From Sphingomonas sp. PP-F2F-A104-K0414 (GTDB lineage Bacteria > Pseudomonadota > Alphaproteobacteria > Sphingomonadales > Sphingomonadaceae), in assembly GCF_004340945.1 (NCBI RefSeq), contig NZ_SLYD01000001.1:124001-188000 (forward strand): a DNA stretch of 64,000 nt, written 5' to 3'. The notes beneath the pieces were generated by a model. The model worked only from the letters and a program-made list of their open reading frames with translations. It was not told the DNA's origin and searched no databases. Below, one piece after another: positions 35,822 through 45,700 of the stretch. How positions within the stretch are numbered: position 1 is the stretch's first letter; each line of letters starts with the position of its first letter. Position numbers and translations under genes: made by a program.

Positions 35822-37314
35822 TCCTAGCGCTCGCGCTCGCCGCCGCTGCTGCTCCGACTGCTTCTGGCCCGGTGGTCCGTACCGACGATGGACCGGTCCG
35901 CGGTGCCGCGCTCACCGGTGGCGGCGCGGTGTTCCGTGGCATCCGCTTCGCCAAACCGCCGGTCGGCCCGCTGCGCTGGCGTGCGCCCGAGCGCCCCGCA
36001 CCCTGGACGAGTCCCGTCGACACGATCGCCGAGCACCCCGCCTGCGCGCAGCTCGTCTATGGCGACTGGAACCGCGCCGCGGCCCAGACCAGTGCCGAAG
36101 ACTGCCTGTTCCTCGACGTCCGCACGCCCAAGCTCGCCGGTGTCGGCACCGGCGCCAAGCCCCTCCCCGTCATGGTCTGGATCCACGGCGGTGCCAACCG
36201 CGCCGGCGCTGGCGGCGGCACGGTGGAATCGAAGATCACCGAGGCCGGCATCGTGCTCGTCAGCGTCCAGTACCGGCTCGGCGCGCTCGGCTTTCTATCG
36301 CACCCTGCGCTCAGCCGCGAACAAGGCGGCCATTCGGGCAACTACGCATTGATGGACCAGCAGGCCGCGCTCGGCTGGGTCCAGCGCAACATCGCGCAAT
36401 TCGGCGGCGACCCACGCCGCGTCACGATCGCCGGTGAATCCGCCGGTGCGCAGGACGTCGCGCTACACCGCCTAGCCCCAGCCTCGCGCAGACTGTTCGC
36501 GCAGGCGATCCAGGAAAGCGGGACGGCCGGCTTCGGTGTCGCCCCGCGGAGCCTCGCGCAGAACGAGCGGCTCGGTGCGCTGATCGCCACGACCGCCGGG
36601 CTACCCGCGGCGGCGACCGCGGCCCAGCTCCGCACGCTGCCGGTGGACACCATCCTTACGGCGCAGGATGCGGTCGACGTCCCCGATCTCGACGACGACA
36701 GCTTCATCTGGTTGCAGGCGGTGGTCGATGGTCGCGTCCTGACCGATACGCCCGCGCATCTGCTCGCCACCGGCAAAGTCTCGCGCGCGCCGCTGATCGC
36801 CGGCATCAATGCACGCGAACTGACGCTGCATGGCGGCCTGCCCGCGGCGGCCGCGACGATCCGCCGTGAATTCGGACCGAATGCCGATCGCGCAGCGACG
36901 CTCTACGGGCTCCAGCCGGGCGCTACCCCGGTCACCGACCCGAGGCTCGGCGACGTCACCGTCCAGCTCGCCAACGACCTCACCTTCCGTTGCCCCACCG
37001 TCGCGTTCTCGAAAGCCCTCACGCGCGTCGGCGTCCCGGTCTGGCAATATCAGTTCGACTATGCGCCACCGGGCGGCACCGTCAGCCACGCCAGCGAGCT
37101 CGGTTACGTCTTCAACCCAGCCAAACCGGGCGAGCCGCCACTCGCCGCCTATTGGGCGAATTTTGTGAAGACCGGCAATCCCAACGGCGCCGGGCTGCCG
37201 CACTGGCCGGCCTATTCGCTCGGCAAACGCGGCTATGTCGCGTTCGAACAGACCGGACCGGTGGCCCGCACCGATCTTCGTGGGGCGATCTGCGGGTTAC
37301 GCGACACGCCCTGA
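35818..37314 (+). CDS. Type-B carboxylesterase family protein
   Basis: A 498-residue alpha/beta-hydrolase of the COesterase family. It has a short hydrophobic N-terminus that may be a signal peptide (MILALALAAAAAPTASG), VFRGIRFAKPP, EDCLFLDVRTP, the oxyanion HGGAN, the nucleophile Ser208 in GESAG, and His424 in SHASELGYVF. The start is a GTG overlapping the preceding stop (GTGA), so it depends on coupling. This is the last gene of the GH2-GH97-SGNH-esterase operon. It may cleave acyl esters on the polymer. The convergent ROK regulator gene ends 33 bp downstream. Confidence 0.87.
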   Translation: MILALALAAAAAPTASGPVVRTDDGPVRGAALTGGGAVFRGIRFAKPPVGPLRWRAPERPAPWTSPVDTIAEHPACAQLVYGDWNRAAAQTSAEDCLFLDVRTPKLAGVGTGAKPLPVMVWIHGGANRAGAGGGTVESKITEAGIVLVSVQYRLGALGFLSHPALSREQGGHSGNYALMDQQAALGWVQRNIAQFGGDPRRVTIAGESAGAQDVALHRLAPASRRLFAQAIQESGTAGFGVAPRSLAQNERLGALIATTAGLPAAATAAQLRTLPVDTILTAQDAVDVPDLDDDSFIWLQAVVDGRVLTDTPAHLLATGKVSRAPLIAGINARELTLHGGLPAAAATIRREFGPNADRAATLYGLQPGATPVTDPRLGDVTVQLANDLTFRCPTVAFSKALTRVGVPVWQYQFDYAPPGGTVSHASELGYVFNPAKPGEPPLAAYWANFVKTGNPNGAGLPHWPAYSLGKRGYVAFEQTGPVARTDLRGAICGLRDTP

Positions 37315-37347
37315 TCGTCCCAGAGCTAGGACTTTTTCGGGGCTTGG

Positions 37348-38613
37348 TCAGGACTTGATCAGGATCGCATCGGAGGGGAGCATCCGGTCGAGGAACGGCA
37401 GAATCGCCGCGCCGACCGCCGGCGCATCGCGCGATAACGTCGCACGGCGGATCGGTGCCGAGGCCGGGATATTGGGCGCCGCGGCGGTCAACTTGCACGA
37501 CGTTTCGGCCGCCAGACGATCGAGGATCGCATCGGGCAGGCGTCCGCCAAGCAGGATCGCGGCCGGATTGATCAGGCAGTTGATCGCGGTCAGCGCGGGC
37601 ACGAGCGCGGTCGACGCCTCCTCGATCCAGGTCTCGAGATGCGGCGCGTGGGCCTCGGAGAACATCTGCGTCGGATCGAGTCCGGCGATCGACAGCCCCG
37701 CGGTTTCAAGTCGCTCGGCCAATGCCGACAGCGATACGACGTCCTGCAAGACACGCGACGGATCGCCCACCAGCGGCAGGAAGCCGATCTCGCCGCTGCG
37801 TGCATCGGCGCCGCGATAATAGGTGCCGTCGATCACGATCCCGCCGCCGAGCCCGGCGCTGATCAGGATATAGAAGACGCTGGCGTGATCGAGGCCGCTG
37901 CCGAACTGCGCCTCGCCGATCGCGGCGGCGGCGGCGTCGTTGTCGATATGGATCGACCACGGCACGACGTCGGCGAGCAGCGCCTGGAGATCGACCTCGC
38001 CCCAGCGCTCATACCCCTCGGGCCGGTGCGGCAGGACGACGCGACCGAGGTCGTCGGGCAGCGCGACACCGACGCCGAGCACGCGGTCGGCGCGGATCAC
38101 GCCGCTCTGCTCGATCTCGGCGAGACCGGTCCGCACGATCGCGACGACGTCTTCGGGCATCGCGAACGCGATCTGCCGCGTGAACCGCGACCGGACCGTG
38201 CCCGCCAGATCGAGCGACACCAACGTCACATGATCGCGGTCGATGTTGAGGCCGATCGCGAAGCAGCCATCGGGATTGATCCGCAACCGCACCGCGGGCT
38301 GGCCCCGGGCACCGGTGCGGCGGCCGGCATCGACGATCAGCTCGGCGTCGAACAGCCTGGCCGTGATGTTGGCGATCGTCGGCGAGGTCAGGTTGGTCAT
38401 CGCCGCGATTTCGCTGCGGGTGATGTCCGGATTGCGCCGGATCACCTGCAGCACGACGCGCTGGTTATAATCGCCCGCGCGTTCCAGGTTGGTGCCCGAC
38501 AGGCTCGGCCCAAGCCGCACCGCACGCTCGTCCGCGGTAACCCCGCCTTGGACCGCCGGCTCGAAATCCGAAAAATTCAACCTCATCCCTCCGGTGATCT
38601 TGAAAGATCCCAT
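37348..38613 (-). CDS. ROK-family transcriptional regulator (no zinc motif)
   Basis: A 421-residue ROK protein. An N-terminal winged helix (NQRVVLQVIRRNPDITRSEIAAMTN, LTSPTIANITARLFDAELI) precedes a sugar-kinase-like effector domain (AIGLNIDRDHVTLVSLDL, DNDAAAAAIGEAQFGSG, LISAGLGGGIVIDG, AILLGGRLP). The ROK zinc motif H-x-x-C-x-C-G is missing (SGEIGFLPLVGDPSRV). Members repress sugar catabolic genes and are released by a sugar or sugar phosphate. Placed between the mannan operon and its own promoter repeats, it is a candidate regulator of this locus. ATG 38613 lies inside a repeat. ATG 38586, or TTG 38580 with GGAGG 7 bp upstream, are alternative starts. Confidence 0.88.
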   Translation of the reverse strand: MGSFKITGGMRLNFSDFEPAVQGGVTADERAVRLGPSLSGTNLERAGDYNQRVVLQVIRRNPDITRSEIAAMTNLTSPTIANITARLFDAELIVDAGRRTGARGQPAVRLRINPDGCFAIGLNIDRDHVTLVSLDLAGTVRSRFTRQIAFAMPEDVVAIVRTGLAEIEQSGVIRADRVLGVGVALPDDLGRVVLPHRPEGYERWGEVDLQALLADVVPWSIHIDNDAAAAAIGEAQFGSGLDHASVFYILISAGLGGGIVIDGTYYRGADARSGEIGFLPLVGDPSRVLQDVVSLSALAERLETAGLSIAGLDPTQMFSEAHAPHLETWIEEASTALVPALTAINCLINPAAILLGGRLPDAILDRLAAETSCKLTAAAPNIPASAPIRRATLSRDAPAVGAAILPFLDRMLPSDAILIKS

Positions 38614-38679
38614 TTTGGTATTGTCGATCGTCCCCCGTCACCGAACCCAAGTCAACATTCAAAAAATCATTTTGGTATT
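38611..38679 (-). promoter_or_regulatory. ROK promoter region with duplicated 12-bp element
   Basis: AATACCAAAATG (minus strand) occurs twice, at 38622-38611 and 38679-38668, 57 bp apart. The second copy overlaps CAAAAAATCATTTTG, a gapped inverted repeat. The only other feature is a TTGACT on the minus strand between them, possibly a -35 box. Two identical copies in an 80-bp gap suggest an autoregulatory operator, perhaps bound with looping. Confidence 0.45.
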
Positions 38680-38693
38680 CTTCTGGAATGCCG

Positions 38694-40514
38694 TCAGCGC
38701 GTGGCGCTGCCCGCGGCAATCCAGCGATCGATCTTCTTCTCCAGCACCGGCATAGGCAGCGCGCCGGTATCGAGCACCTGCGCATGGAAGCCGCGCGGAT
38801 CGAACTTCGCACCCAGTGCCGCCTTCGCCTTCGCCTTGGTCCGCGCGATCGTCAGCTGGCCGATCTTGTACGCCAGCGCCTGCCCCGGAATCGCGATGTA
38901 GCGCTCGACCTCGGCGGTCGCGTCGGTTCGCGCCATCGGCGAGTTGGCGAGCATGTAGGCGATTGCCTGGTCGCGCGTCCAACCCTTGGCATGGATGCCG
39001 CTATCGACCACCAGCCGCATCGCGCGCAGCATCTCGTCGTTCAGCCCTCCCATCCGCTGATACGGATCGGTCTCGACGCCCAGTTCCTTCCACAGGCTCT
39101 CCGAATACAGCGCCCAGCCCTCGACATAGGCGGTATTCCCGCCGAACCGCATGAACGCGGGCAGCGCGGTATTCTCCTGCGCGAGACTGATCTGGAAATG
39201 ATGCCCCGGCACGCCCTCATGCAGGAACAGCGTCTCCATCTCCCAAGTGTAGCGCGACGGCAGGTCATAGGTGTTGTAATAGAACACGCCCGGCCGCGTC
39301 CCGTCCGGCGTACCGCCCTGATACGAGCCGCCCGCCTCGGTCTTTTCCTTGAACGCCGGCACCGCGCGGATTTCGAGCTTGGTCTTGGGCACCAGGGAGA
39401 ACTGCTCGGGGATCCGCTTGTAGATCTTCGTCTCGATCGCCTGATAGCCCTCGCGGAGCTTCTCGGCCGACGCAGGCGCGAACTTCGCATCGGTCCGCAG
39501 ATAGGTGAAGAACTCCGGCAACGTCCCCTTGAAGCCAACCGCCCGCTTCTGCGTTTCCATGTCCTTCAGCAACCGCGCGACCTCGGAAAGCCCCAGCGAG
39601 TGGACCGCGTCCGCGGACAGCGGCAACGTCGTGTTCTGCTCGATCAGATACGCATACAGCTTCGCCCCGCCCGGGATCGCCGACAGGCCCACGCTGTCAC
39701 GTGCCTTGGCGCGGTATTCGTTGGCGAGGAAATCGCGCATCCGCTGTTCGGCCGGCAGGATCACGTCGCGGATCTGCGTGGCATACGCCGTCCGCAACCG
39801 CGCCTGATCCGCCGCGCTAACGCTCGCCGGGAACGTCTTGAGCGGCCCCGCGAAGGTCGAGCGCTCGACGCCCTCCTTGATCAGATTGTCGAACTGGCCG
39901 ATCATGTTGTCGACCACCAGTCGCGGCTGGACGATGCCGTCCTTCATCCCTTCGCGGAACAGCCCGATCGCCCGATCGAGCACCGCGGCATATTCGGCGT
40001 TACGCTTCAGATTATTCTCGTAATCGACGAGCGTCTTGAACGGCGCGGCGCCCTGCCCCGACGCGAAATCGGGATAGAAGGTCTGGAACCCCGAGAAATG
40101 ATCCATCGGCAGGTCGCGCTGGATCTTGAGCAGATCGGGCGCATAGCCGCGCAGCGTGATCCGCGTATTCGTCTCGAACACGTCATACGCGATCTGGTCG
40201 ACCGCCGACAGCTTCGCGCGATCGATCCGGCCCAGCGCGGCGAGGTCGGCCTCCGCCGCCGCCCGCTCGGCAGCCGTAAAGGCGTCGGTCAGATAGTCGC
40301 CGAGATGATCCGCATAGCGCAGGTCGCCGCGGAAGATCGCCGACACCGGATTGCGCTTCAGGCTCGCCTCGTCGCTCGCGTAGAACAGCGCCTTGAGCCT
40401 GGTATCCTCGGCGCTGTCGCCGGCCTGCGCGGTCGGTGGCGGCAACGCCTGCCCGACCGCCGCGCTCGCGCCGGTGGTTGCAAGAAACGCAGCGAGCAGC
40501 AGCTTGATCGACAC
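38694..40514 (-). CDS. DUF885 family exported hydrolase (putative metallopeptidase)
   Basis: A 606-residue member of DUF885. The signal peptide VSIKLLLAAFLATTGASAAVGQA is preceded by GGGGGA 8 bp before GTG 40514, so I take that GTG rather than the TTG at 40535. Conserved features are HEGVPGHHFQISLA, close to a zinc-peptidase HExxxxxHH pattern, and YVEGWALYSE. The GSYQGG/FYYNTYD segment lies before them. Family members are annotated as uncharacterised secreted hydrolases, frequent in Xanthomonas and Sphingomonas. It is monocistronic with respect to ROK downstream (80-bp gap) and follows the methyltransferase-like gene by a hairpin. Confidence 0.85.
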   Translation of the reverse strand: MSIKLLLAAFLATTGASAAVGQALPPPTAQAGDSAEDTRLKALFYASDEASLKRNPVSAIFRGDLRYADHLGDYLTDAFTAAERAAAEADLAALGRIDRAKLSAVDQIAYDVFETNTRITLRGYAPDLLKIQRDLPMDHFSGFQTFYPDFASGQGAAPFKTLVDYENNLKRNAEYAAVLDRAIGLFREGMKDGIVQPRLVVDNMIGQFDNLIKEGVERSTFAGPLKTFPASVSAADQARLRTAYATQIRDVILPAEQRMRDFLANEYRAKARDSVGLSAIPGGAKLYAYLIEQNTTLPLSADAVHSLGLSEVARLLKDMETQKRAVGFKGTLPEFFTYLRTDAKFAPASAEKLREGYQAIETKIYKRIPEQFSLVPKTKLEIRAVPAFKEKTEAGGSYQGGTPDGTRPGVFYYNTYDLPSRYTWEMETLFLHEGVPGHHFQISLAQENTALPAFMRFGGNTAYVEGWALYSESLWKELGVETDPYQRMGGLNDEMLRAMRLVVDSGIHAKGWTRDQAIAYMLANSPMARTDATAEVERYIAIPGQALAYKIGQLTIARTKAKAKAALGAKFDPRGFHAQVLDTGALPMPVLEKKIDRWIAAGSATR

Positions 40515-40567
40515 CGGCAAATTCCCCCACCGCAAACACGCGGCTATCGTCGAGGATTAGGCCGGGC

Positions 40568-40605
40568 GTCAAACCGCTGCAAGCAACGCTTTACCGCGGT
40601 TTGAC
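40568..40605 (-). terminator. Hairpin at the end of the methyltransferase-like gene
   Basis: A 10-bp inverted repeat, GTCAAACCGC (40568-40577) / GCGGTTTGAC (40596-40605), spans the stop codon (40591-40593) of the minus-strand gene. It has an 18-nt loop and no T-tract. It may separate this gene from the DUF885 gene. Confidence 0.4.
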
Positions 40606-41400
40606 GAACTTCAGCGTCATCCGGTCGCTCTCGCCGATCGCCGCATATTTGGCGCGGTCGACGTCCTTCAACGCATAGCTCGGCGGCAGCGTCCAGACGC
40701 CGCCCGGCCAGTCCGCGCTGTCCTTCGAATTGGCGTTGACTTCGGACCTGCCCGCCAGCTTGAACCCGGCCGCGGTCGCGAAACCGATCACCGAACTCGG
40801 CTTCATATAGCCGCTCTTCTCCTCGGCAGCGACATCGCGCGTCTCGGGCAGGCGGTGTTCGACGACCCCCAGCGTACCGCCCGGCTTGAGCATCTTGAAC
40901 ATCGCCGCGAACATCGCGCGCGCCTGATCCACGCCGCCGAAGCGCCAGTTATGGATGTTGCGGAACGTCAGCACGACATCGGCGCTGCCATCCGGCACGC
41001 CCGGCTTCCCCGCCTCCGCCGGGAACGCCGCCAGCCGAACCTTGCCATAGGTCGCGGCATTCTTGGCCTGCATCGCGCGCACGCCGTTGAGGCCCTTCTC
41101 CCACGAGCCCGCCGCGTAATACGCCCCGCTTCGTGCGGTCAGCGGCGCGAGGATCTCGGTATACCAGCCGCCCGACGGCCAGATCTCGACCACCGTATCG
41201 GTCGGCTTCACCCCGAAGAACGCGAGCGTCTGCGCCGGGTGGCGATAGCGATCGCGCGCGACATTGGCCGGCGTCCGCGTCGTTGCAGCCACCGCGGCGG
41301 CGATCGGCGCAGGCACCCGTTGCGCACTGGCCACGGTCGGTGCGCTCGCGACGAGCAAGGCTGGGGCGGCGCAAAGCATGAGACGGACAGAGCGGTTCAT
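40591..41400 (-). CDS. Exported class I SAM-dependent methyltransferase-like protein
   Basis: A 269-residue protein with a signal peptide-like N-terminus (MNRSVRLMLCAAPALLVASAPTVASAQ) and a Rossmann methyltransferase-like domain. That domain contains TVVEIWPSGGWYTEILAPL, DVVLTFRNIHNW and MFKMLKPGGTLGVVEHRLP. The frame is open to 41766, but AAAGG lies 6 bp before ATG 41400. It matches a family of predicted methyltransferases (COG4798 as I recall) whose members carry signal peptides. Motif I is E-I-W-P-S-G-G-W rather than E-x-G-x-G-x-G. Whether it still binds SAM outside the cytoplasm is unclear. Confidence 0.8.
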   Translation of the reverse strand: MNRSVRLMLCAAPALLVASAPTVASAQRVPAPIAAAVAATTRTPANVARDRYRHPAQTLAFFGVKPTDTVVEIWPSGGWYTEILAPLTARSGAYYAAGSWEKGLNGVRAMQAKNAATYGKVRLAAFPAEAGKPGVPDGSADVVLTFRNIHNWRFGGVDQARAMFAAMFKMLKPGGTLGVVEHRLPETRDVAAEEKSGYMKPSSVIGFATAAGFKLAGRSEVNANSKDSADWPGGVWTLPPSYALKDVDRAKYAAIGESDRMTLKFVKPR

Positions 41401-41546
41401 CGTCGACCTTTCGGAATGAGCTGACCCGAGCGTGGCCCGAATGCGGCCGATCCACAAGCCCGCAGCCACAGCGCCGCCCGTCCGCGTCTGGAAAAGGACA
41501 GCATGATTACCCATATTCTTGAAGAGGTTGAACAAAGGACGAGGCA

Positions 41547-41807
41547 ATGGCGGGCGGCTGGACACGCGACGGCGCGGTACAGGATCAGATCGATGACACG
41601 GTGATGGACGCCGTGTTGGCCGCGCGTGCACGCATGCCGACCGGCGAAAGCGAGCCGTATTGCGCGCAGTGCGGCGACGACATCCCCGAAGGCCGCCGGT
41701 TGGCGATTCCCGGCGTACGCACCTGTGTCGCCTGCCAGAGCGGCCGCGATCGCCCCGCCTCCGCACTCTTCAACCGCCGCGGCAGCAAGGACAGTCAGCT
41801 TCGGTAA
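41547..41807 (+). CDS. ybiI: DksA/TraR-family C4 zinc-finger protein (YbiI-like)
   Basis: An 86-residue protein very close in layout to E. coli YbiI. It has AGGWTRDGAVQDQIDDTV, an acidic E-S-E segment, the C4 zinc finger YCAQCGDDIPEGRR..TCVACQ and the hallmark end FNRRGSKDSQLR. YbiI-type proteins are small DksA relatives without the coiled coil. Their role is poorly known, perhaps RNA-polymerase interaction. It is divergent from the methyltransferase-like gene across a 146-bp region and is followed 82 bp later by the exonuclease gene. Full length. Confidence 0.93.
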   Translation: MAGGWTRDGAVQDQIDDTVMDAVLAARARMPTGESEPYCAQCGDDIPEGRRLAIPGVRTCVACQSGRDRPASALFNRRGSKDSQLR

Positions 41808-41889
41808 CGTGACGCAAGTCTTTGCCCCCGCTGCCGGGCGAGGATCAGCCCATCTTTACTTGGCCCAGCTTGATCGTCAGGGCAGACCC

Positions 41890-42756
41890 ATGAGCGACGT
41901 GACGCACAGCACTGCCCCACAAAATGACGCCCCCGATTTCGTCGTCATCGACGTCGAGACCGCCTGCTCGCGCGTCAGCAGCATCTGCCAGATCGGCATC
42001 GTCGGTTTCAAGAACGGCCGCGAGATCTTCGAGTACGAAACGCTTGTCGACCCGCGTGACATATTCGAGGTCTTCAACACCCGGATCCACGGCATCGCCG
42101 AGCATCACATCGTCGGCCAGCCGACCTTCGCCGACGTCCACGCGATCGTCCACGGCCATCTGTCGGGCCGCACCACCGTCGCGCACTCCTATTTCGACAA
42201 GGGCGCACTGGCCGCCGCCTGCCGCGTCCACGACCGCGCGATGATCGAGACGACCTGGCTCGACAGCGTCCGCGTCGCCAAGCGCGCCTGGCCCGATCTC
42301 GAAAGCCACCGCCTCGGCCTCCTCGCGCGCTATCTCGGGATCACCCACAAGCATCACGACGCGCTCAGCGATGCACGCGCCGCCGGCTGGGTGATCGTCA
42401 AGGCAAGCGAACACACCGGCCTCTCACTCGACGACTGGCTCGCCCCGCCGCGCGTCGCCGGCCCCGCACCCGCGGCGGCAGCAGACGGACCGCTGAAAGG
42501 CGACCGCGTCGTGATCCTCGGCGAACCCCGCGACGGCAAGCTCGCGCACATCGCCGCCGGCTTGGGCGCGCGCGTAATGACCGGGGTCGGCAGCTCGACG
42601 ACGCTGCTCGTGGTAGCCGGCCGCGAGCCGTTCGGCCGCGCGACCCGGTCGAGCGTCGCCTATTCGAGGGCGCAGGCTCTCCGCGCCGAGGGTGCCCCGA
42701 TCCGGATCATCGCCAGCGACGCGCTGAAAGCGATAGCCGCCAACCGCCGCCCCTGA
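41890..42756 (+). CDS. DnaQ-like 3'-5' exonuclease with C-terminal BRCT domain
   Basis: A 288-residue protein. Residues 10-190 form a DEDDh exonuclease domain: FVVIDVETACSRVSSICQIGIV with the first Asp/Glu, TRIHGIAEHHIVGQPTF, TTVAHSYFDKGAL and HKHHDALSDARAAG with the final His/Asp. Residues 205-285 form a BRCT domain (LKGDRVVILGE, IAAGLGARVMTGVGSSTTLLVV, YSRAQALRAEGAPIRII). Such fusions resemble the epsilon-like exonucleases of DNA repair. The frame is open to 41626, but ATG 41890 begins MSDVTHS just before the domain. It is probably soluble, cytoplasmic and monofunctional. No polymerase domain is present. Confidence 0.87.
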   Translation: MSDVTHSTAPQNDAPDFVVIDVETACSRVSSICQIGIVGFKNGREIFEYETLVDPRDIFEVFNTRIHGIAEHHIVGQPTFADVHAIVHGHLSGRTTVAHSYFDKGALAAACRVHDRAMIETTWLDSVRVAKRAWPDLESHRLGLLARYLGITHKHHDALSDARAAGWVIVKASEHTGLSLDDWLAPPRVAGPAPAAAADGPLKGDRVVILGEPRDGKLAHIAAGLGARVMTGVGSSTTLLVVAGREPFGRATRSSVAYSRAQALRAEGAPIRIIASDALKAIAANRRP

Positions 42757-42771
42757 TCCTCCCCTATCGGC

Positions 42772-45700
42772 TCAGGCCATCGCCATCAGGCTAGCATTGC
42801 CCCCCGCCGCGGTCGTGTTGATCGAGGTCGACACCTCCTCGACCAGCCAATCGAGCCGGTAGCCACCCCCCGCCTGCGTCAGCACGATCGGCCCCGGCAG
42901 CGCGGCAATCGCCTGGTTGAGCGCGCGGACGCGTTCCGCATCCCCCTCGATCAGCGCACCCGCATAAGGCCCCGCCGCCGCCCAATCCTCGACCCACCGC
43001 ACGCGAGCGGCAACCGCCTTCGGAAGGTCCAGCGTCAACGCCGCCGCATCGCCGATCACGAGGTCGTTTCCGGAGGCAAGCCCCGCCGCAAGCTGTGCGA
43101 CCAGACCGTCCTGCGTCTCGGGGAGCAGCAACACCGTGCCACGCGGATGGATCGCATAGACGTTGGTCTCGCCGACCGGACCGGCCAGTTCGGTCACACC
43201 GCCCAGCGGCGACGCCGCCGCGCAATCCCGCACGGCCTGCGCAGCGCAGGCATCACCGCGACCGTAAAGCCAGGACGCGAACTCCGTCGCCACCGGATCA
43301 CCCGAACCGCGCGCCCCGACATCCGCCCCCGTCACCAGCCGACCAAGATACAGCGGCCCGCCCGCCTTCGGCCCGGTGCCCGACAGCCCGCGCCCGCCGA
43401 ACGGCTGCACGCCGACCACCGCGCCGATCACGTTGCGATTGATATACAGATTGCCCGCCTGCACCCGCTGCGTAACGAACGCGATCGTCTCGTCGAGCCG
43501 CGTGTGCAGCCCGAACGTCAGGCCGTAGCCGGTCGCGTTGATCCGATCGATCAGCCTGCCCAGATCGGCGCGCCGGAAGCGCACGACATGCAGCACCGGC
43601 CCGAACACCTCGCGTTCCAGATCGGCGAGATCGTCGAGTTCGATGATCGTCGGCGACACGAACGTGCCGTGCGTCGTATCCCCCGCCGGCGCGATCTGCT
43701 CGACCGGGCGGCCAAGCGACCGCATCCGCTCGATATGCCGCTCGATGTTCAACTTCGCCTCGGCCGAGATCACCGGGCCAATATCGGCCGCCAGCGTATC
43801 GGTGCGGCCGATCCGCAACTCGCGGAGTGCCCCCTTGAGCATCGCCAGCGTCCGGTCGGCGACATCCTCCTGCAGGCACAGGATGCGCAGCGCCGAACAC
43901 CGCTGCCCCGCACTGTCGAACGCCGACGCGACCACGTCCGCGACCACCTGCTCGGCGAGCGCGGAGGAATCGACGATCATCGCATTCTGCCCGCCCGTCT
44001 CGGCGACCAGCGGGATCGGTGCTCCCGTCGGCGACACACGCTTGGCGAGTTCCGCCTGGATCAGCCGCGCGACCTCGGTCGAACCGGTGAACATCACCCC
44101 CGACGTTTCGGCCGCCGCGACCAGCGCCGCGCCGATCGCGCCGTCACCCGCAACCAGATGCAACACATCCTCGGGCACGCCCGCCTCATGCAGGATCGCG
44201 ATCCCCTGCGCGGCGATCAGCGGCGTTTCCTCGGCGGGCTTGGCCAGCACCGCATTGCCCGCGACCAGCGCGGCGGCCACCTGCCCCGCGAAAATCGCAA
44301 GCGGGAAATTCCACGGGCTGATGCACGTCACCACCCCGAGCGGGACCTGCCCCGCGGGGAGCAGCCGCGCCTGCTGCGCATAATAGCGCAGGAAATCGAT
44401 CGCCTCGCGTACCTCGGCCACTGCATTGGCGAGCGACTTGCCCGCCTCGCGCATGACCAGCGGCAACAACACCGGCATCCGCGCCTGCATCAGGTCCGCC
44501 GCGCGATCGAGACACGCCGCGCGCTCGTCGACCGACACCGCCGCCCAACGCGACGCCGCCTCGGCCGCGGTCCGCGCCATTGCGAGCGCTGCATCCGGCG
44601 ACAGTTCGCAAACCGTGCCGACGACGTCGCGGTGGTCCGCCGGATTAAGCACCGGCCGCGCGTCGCCCTTAGTCCCAGCCTGCACCGGCGCCAGCGCCCC
44701 GCGGAACGTCTCGCTCAGCGCTGCCAGCACACCCTCGTCGCTCGCATCGAGCCCGTCGGAATTGCGCCGCGTCCCATAAAGATCGCGCGGCAAGGCGATT
44801 GCCGGATGCGGCTCGCCCGGCACCGGCATCGCGCGCACCGTCGCGACCGGATCCGCGACCAGCTCGGCGATCTGCACCGCCGGGTCCGCGATCCGGTTGA
44901 CGAACGACGAGTTCGCCCCGTTCTCCAGCAGTCGCCGGACCAGATACGCGAGCAGCGTCTCATGCGTCCCGACCGGCGCATAGATCCGGCACGGGCGGTT
45001 CAACCGGTTACCGCCAACGACCTCCTCGTACAGCGGCTCGCCCATCCCGTAGAGGCACTGGAACTCGTAATCGCCGATCACGAAGTCGGGCCCCGCCATC
45101 GCGTGAATGGTGGCCAGCGTCTGCGCATTGTGCGTCGCGAACTGCGGGAACACCGCATCGCCCGCCGCCAGCAGCTTCCGCGCACACGCGATATATGCGA
45201 CGTCGGTATGTACCTTCCGCGTGTAGACCGGGAAATCGGCCAACCCGTCGACCTGCGCGCGCTTGATCTCGGCGTCCCAATACGCGCCCTTGACCAGTCG
45301 CACCATGATCCGGCGATCGGCCCGCCGCGCCAGTTCGACGATCCAGTCGAGCACGAACGGACAGCGCTTGCCATACGCCTGCACCACGAAACCCAGCCCG
45401 TTCCAACCGCTCAGATCGGGGTCGGTCGCAAGGCTTTCGAGCAGGTCGAGCGACAGTTCGAGCCGATCCGCCTCCTCCGCGTCGATGTTGAGACCAATGT
45501 CGTAGCGCTTCGCCAGCAGTGCGAGCGCCTTCACGTCGGGCAGCAGCTCGGCCATCACCCGGTCGGCCTGCGACCGGGCATAACGCGGATGCAGCGCCGA
45601 CAGCTTGATCGAGATCCCCGGCCCGCCATAGATCCCGCGCCCAGCCGACGCCTTGCCGATCGCATGGATCGCCGCGACGTAATCGCCGTGATAGCGCCGC

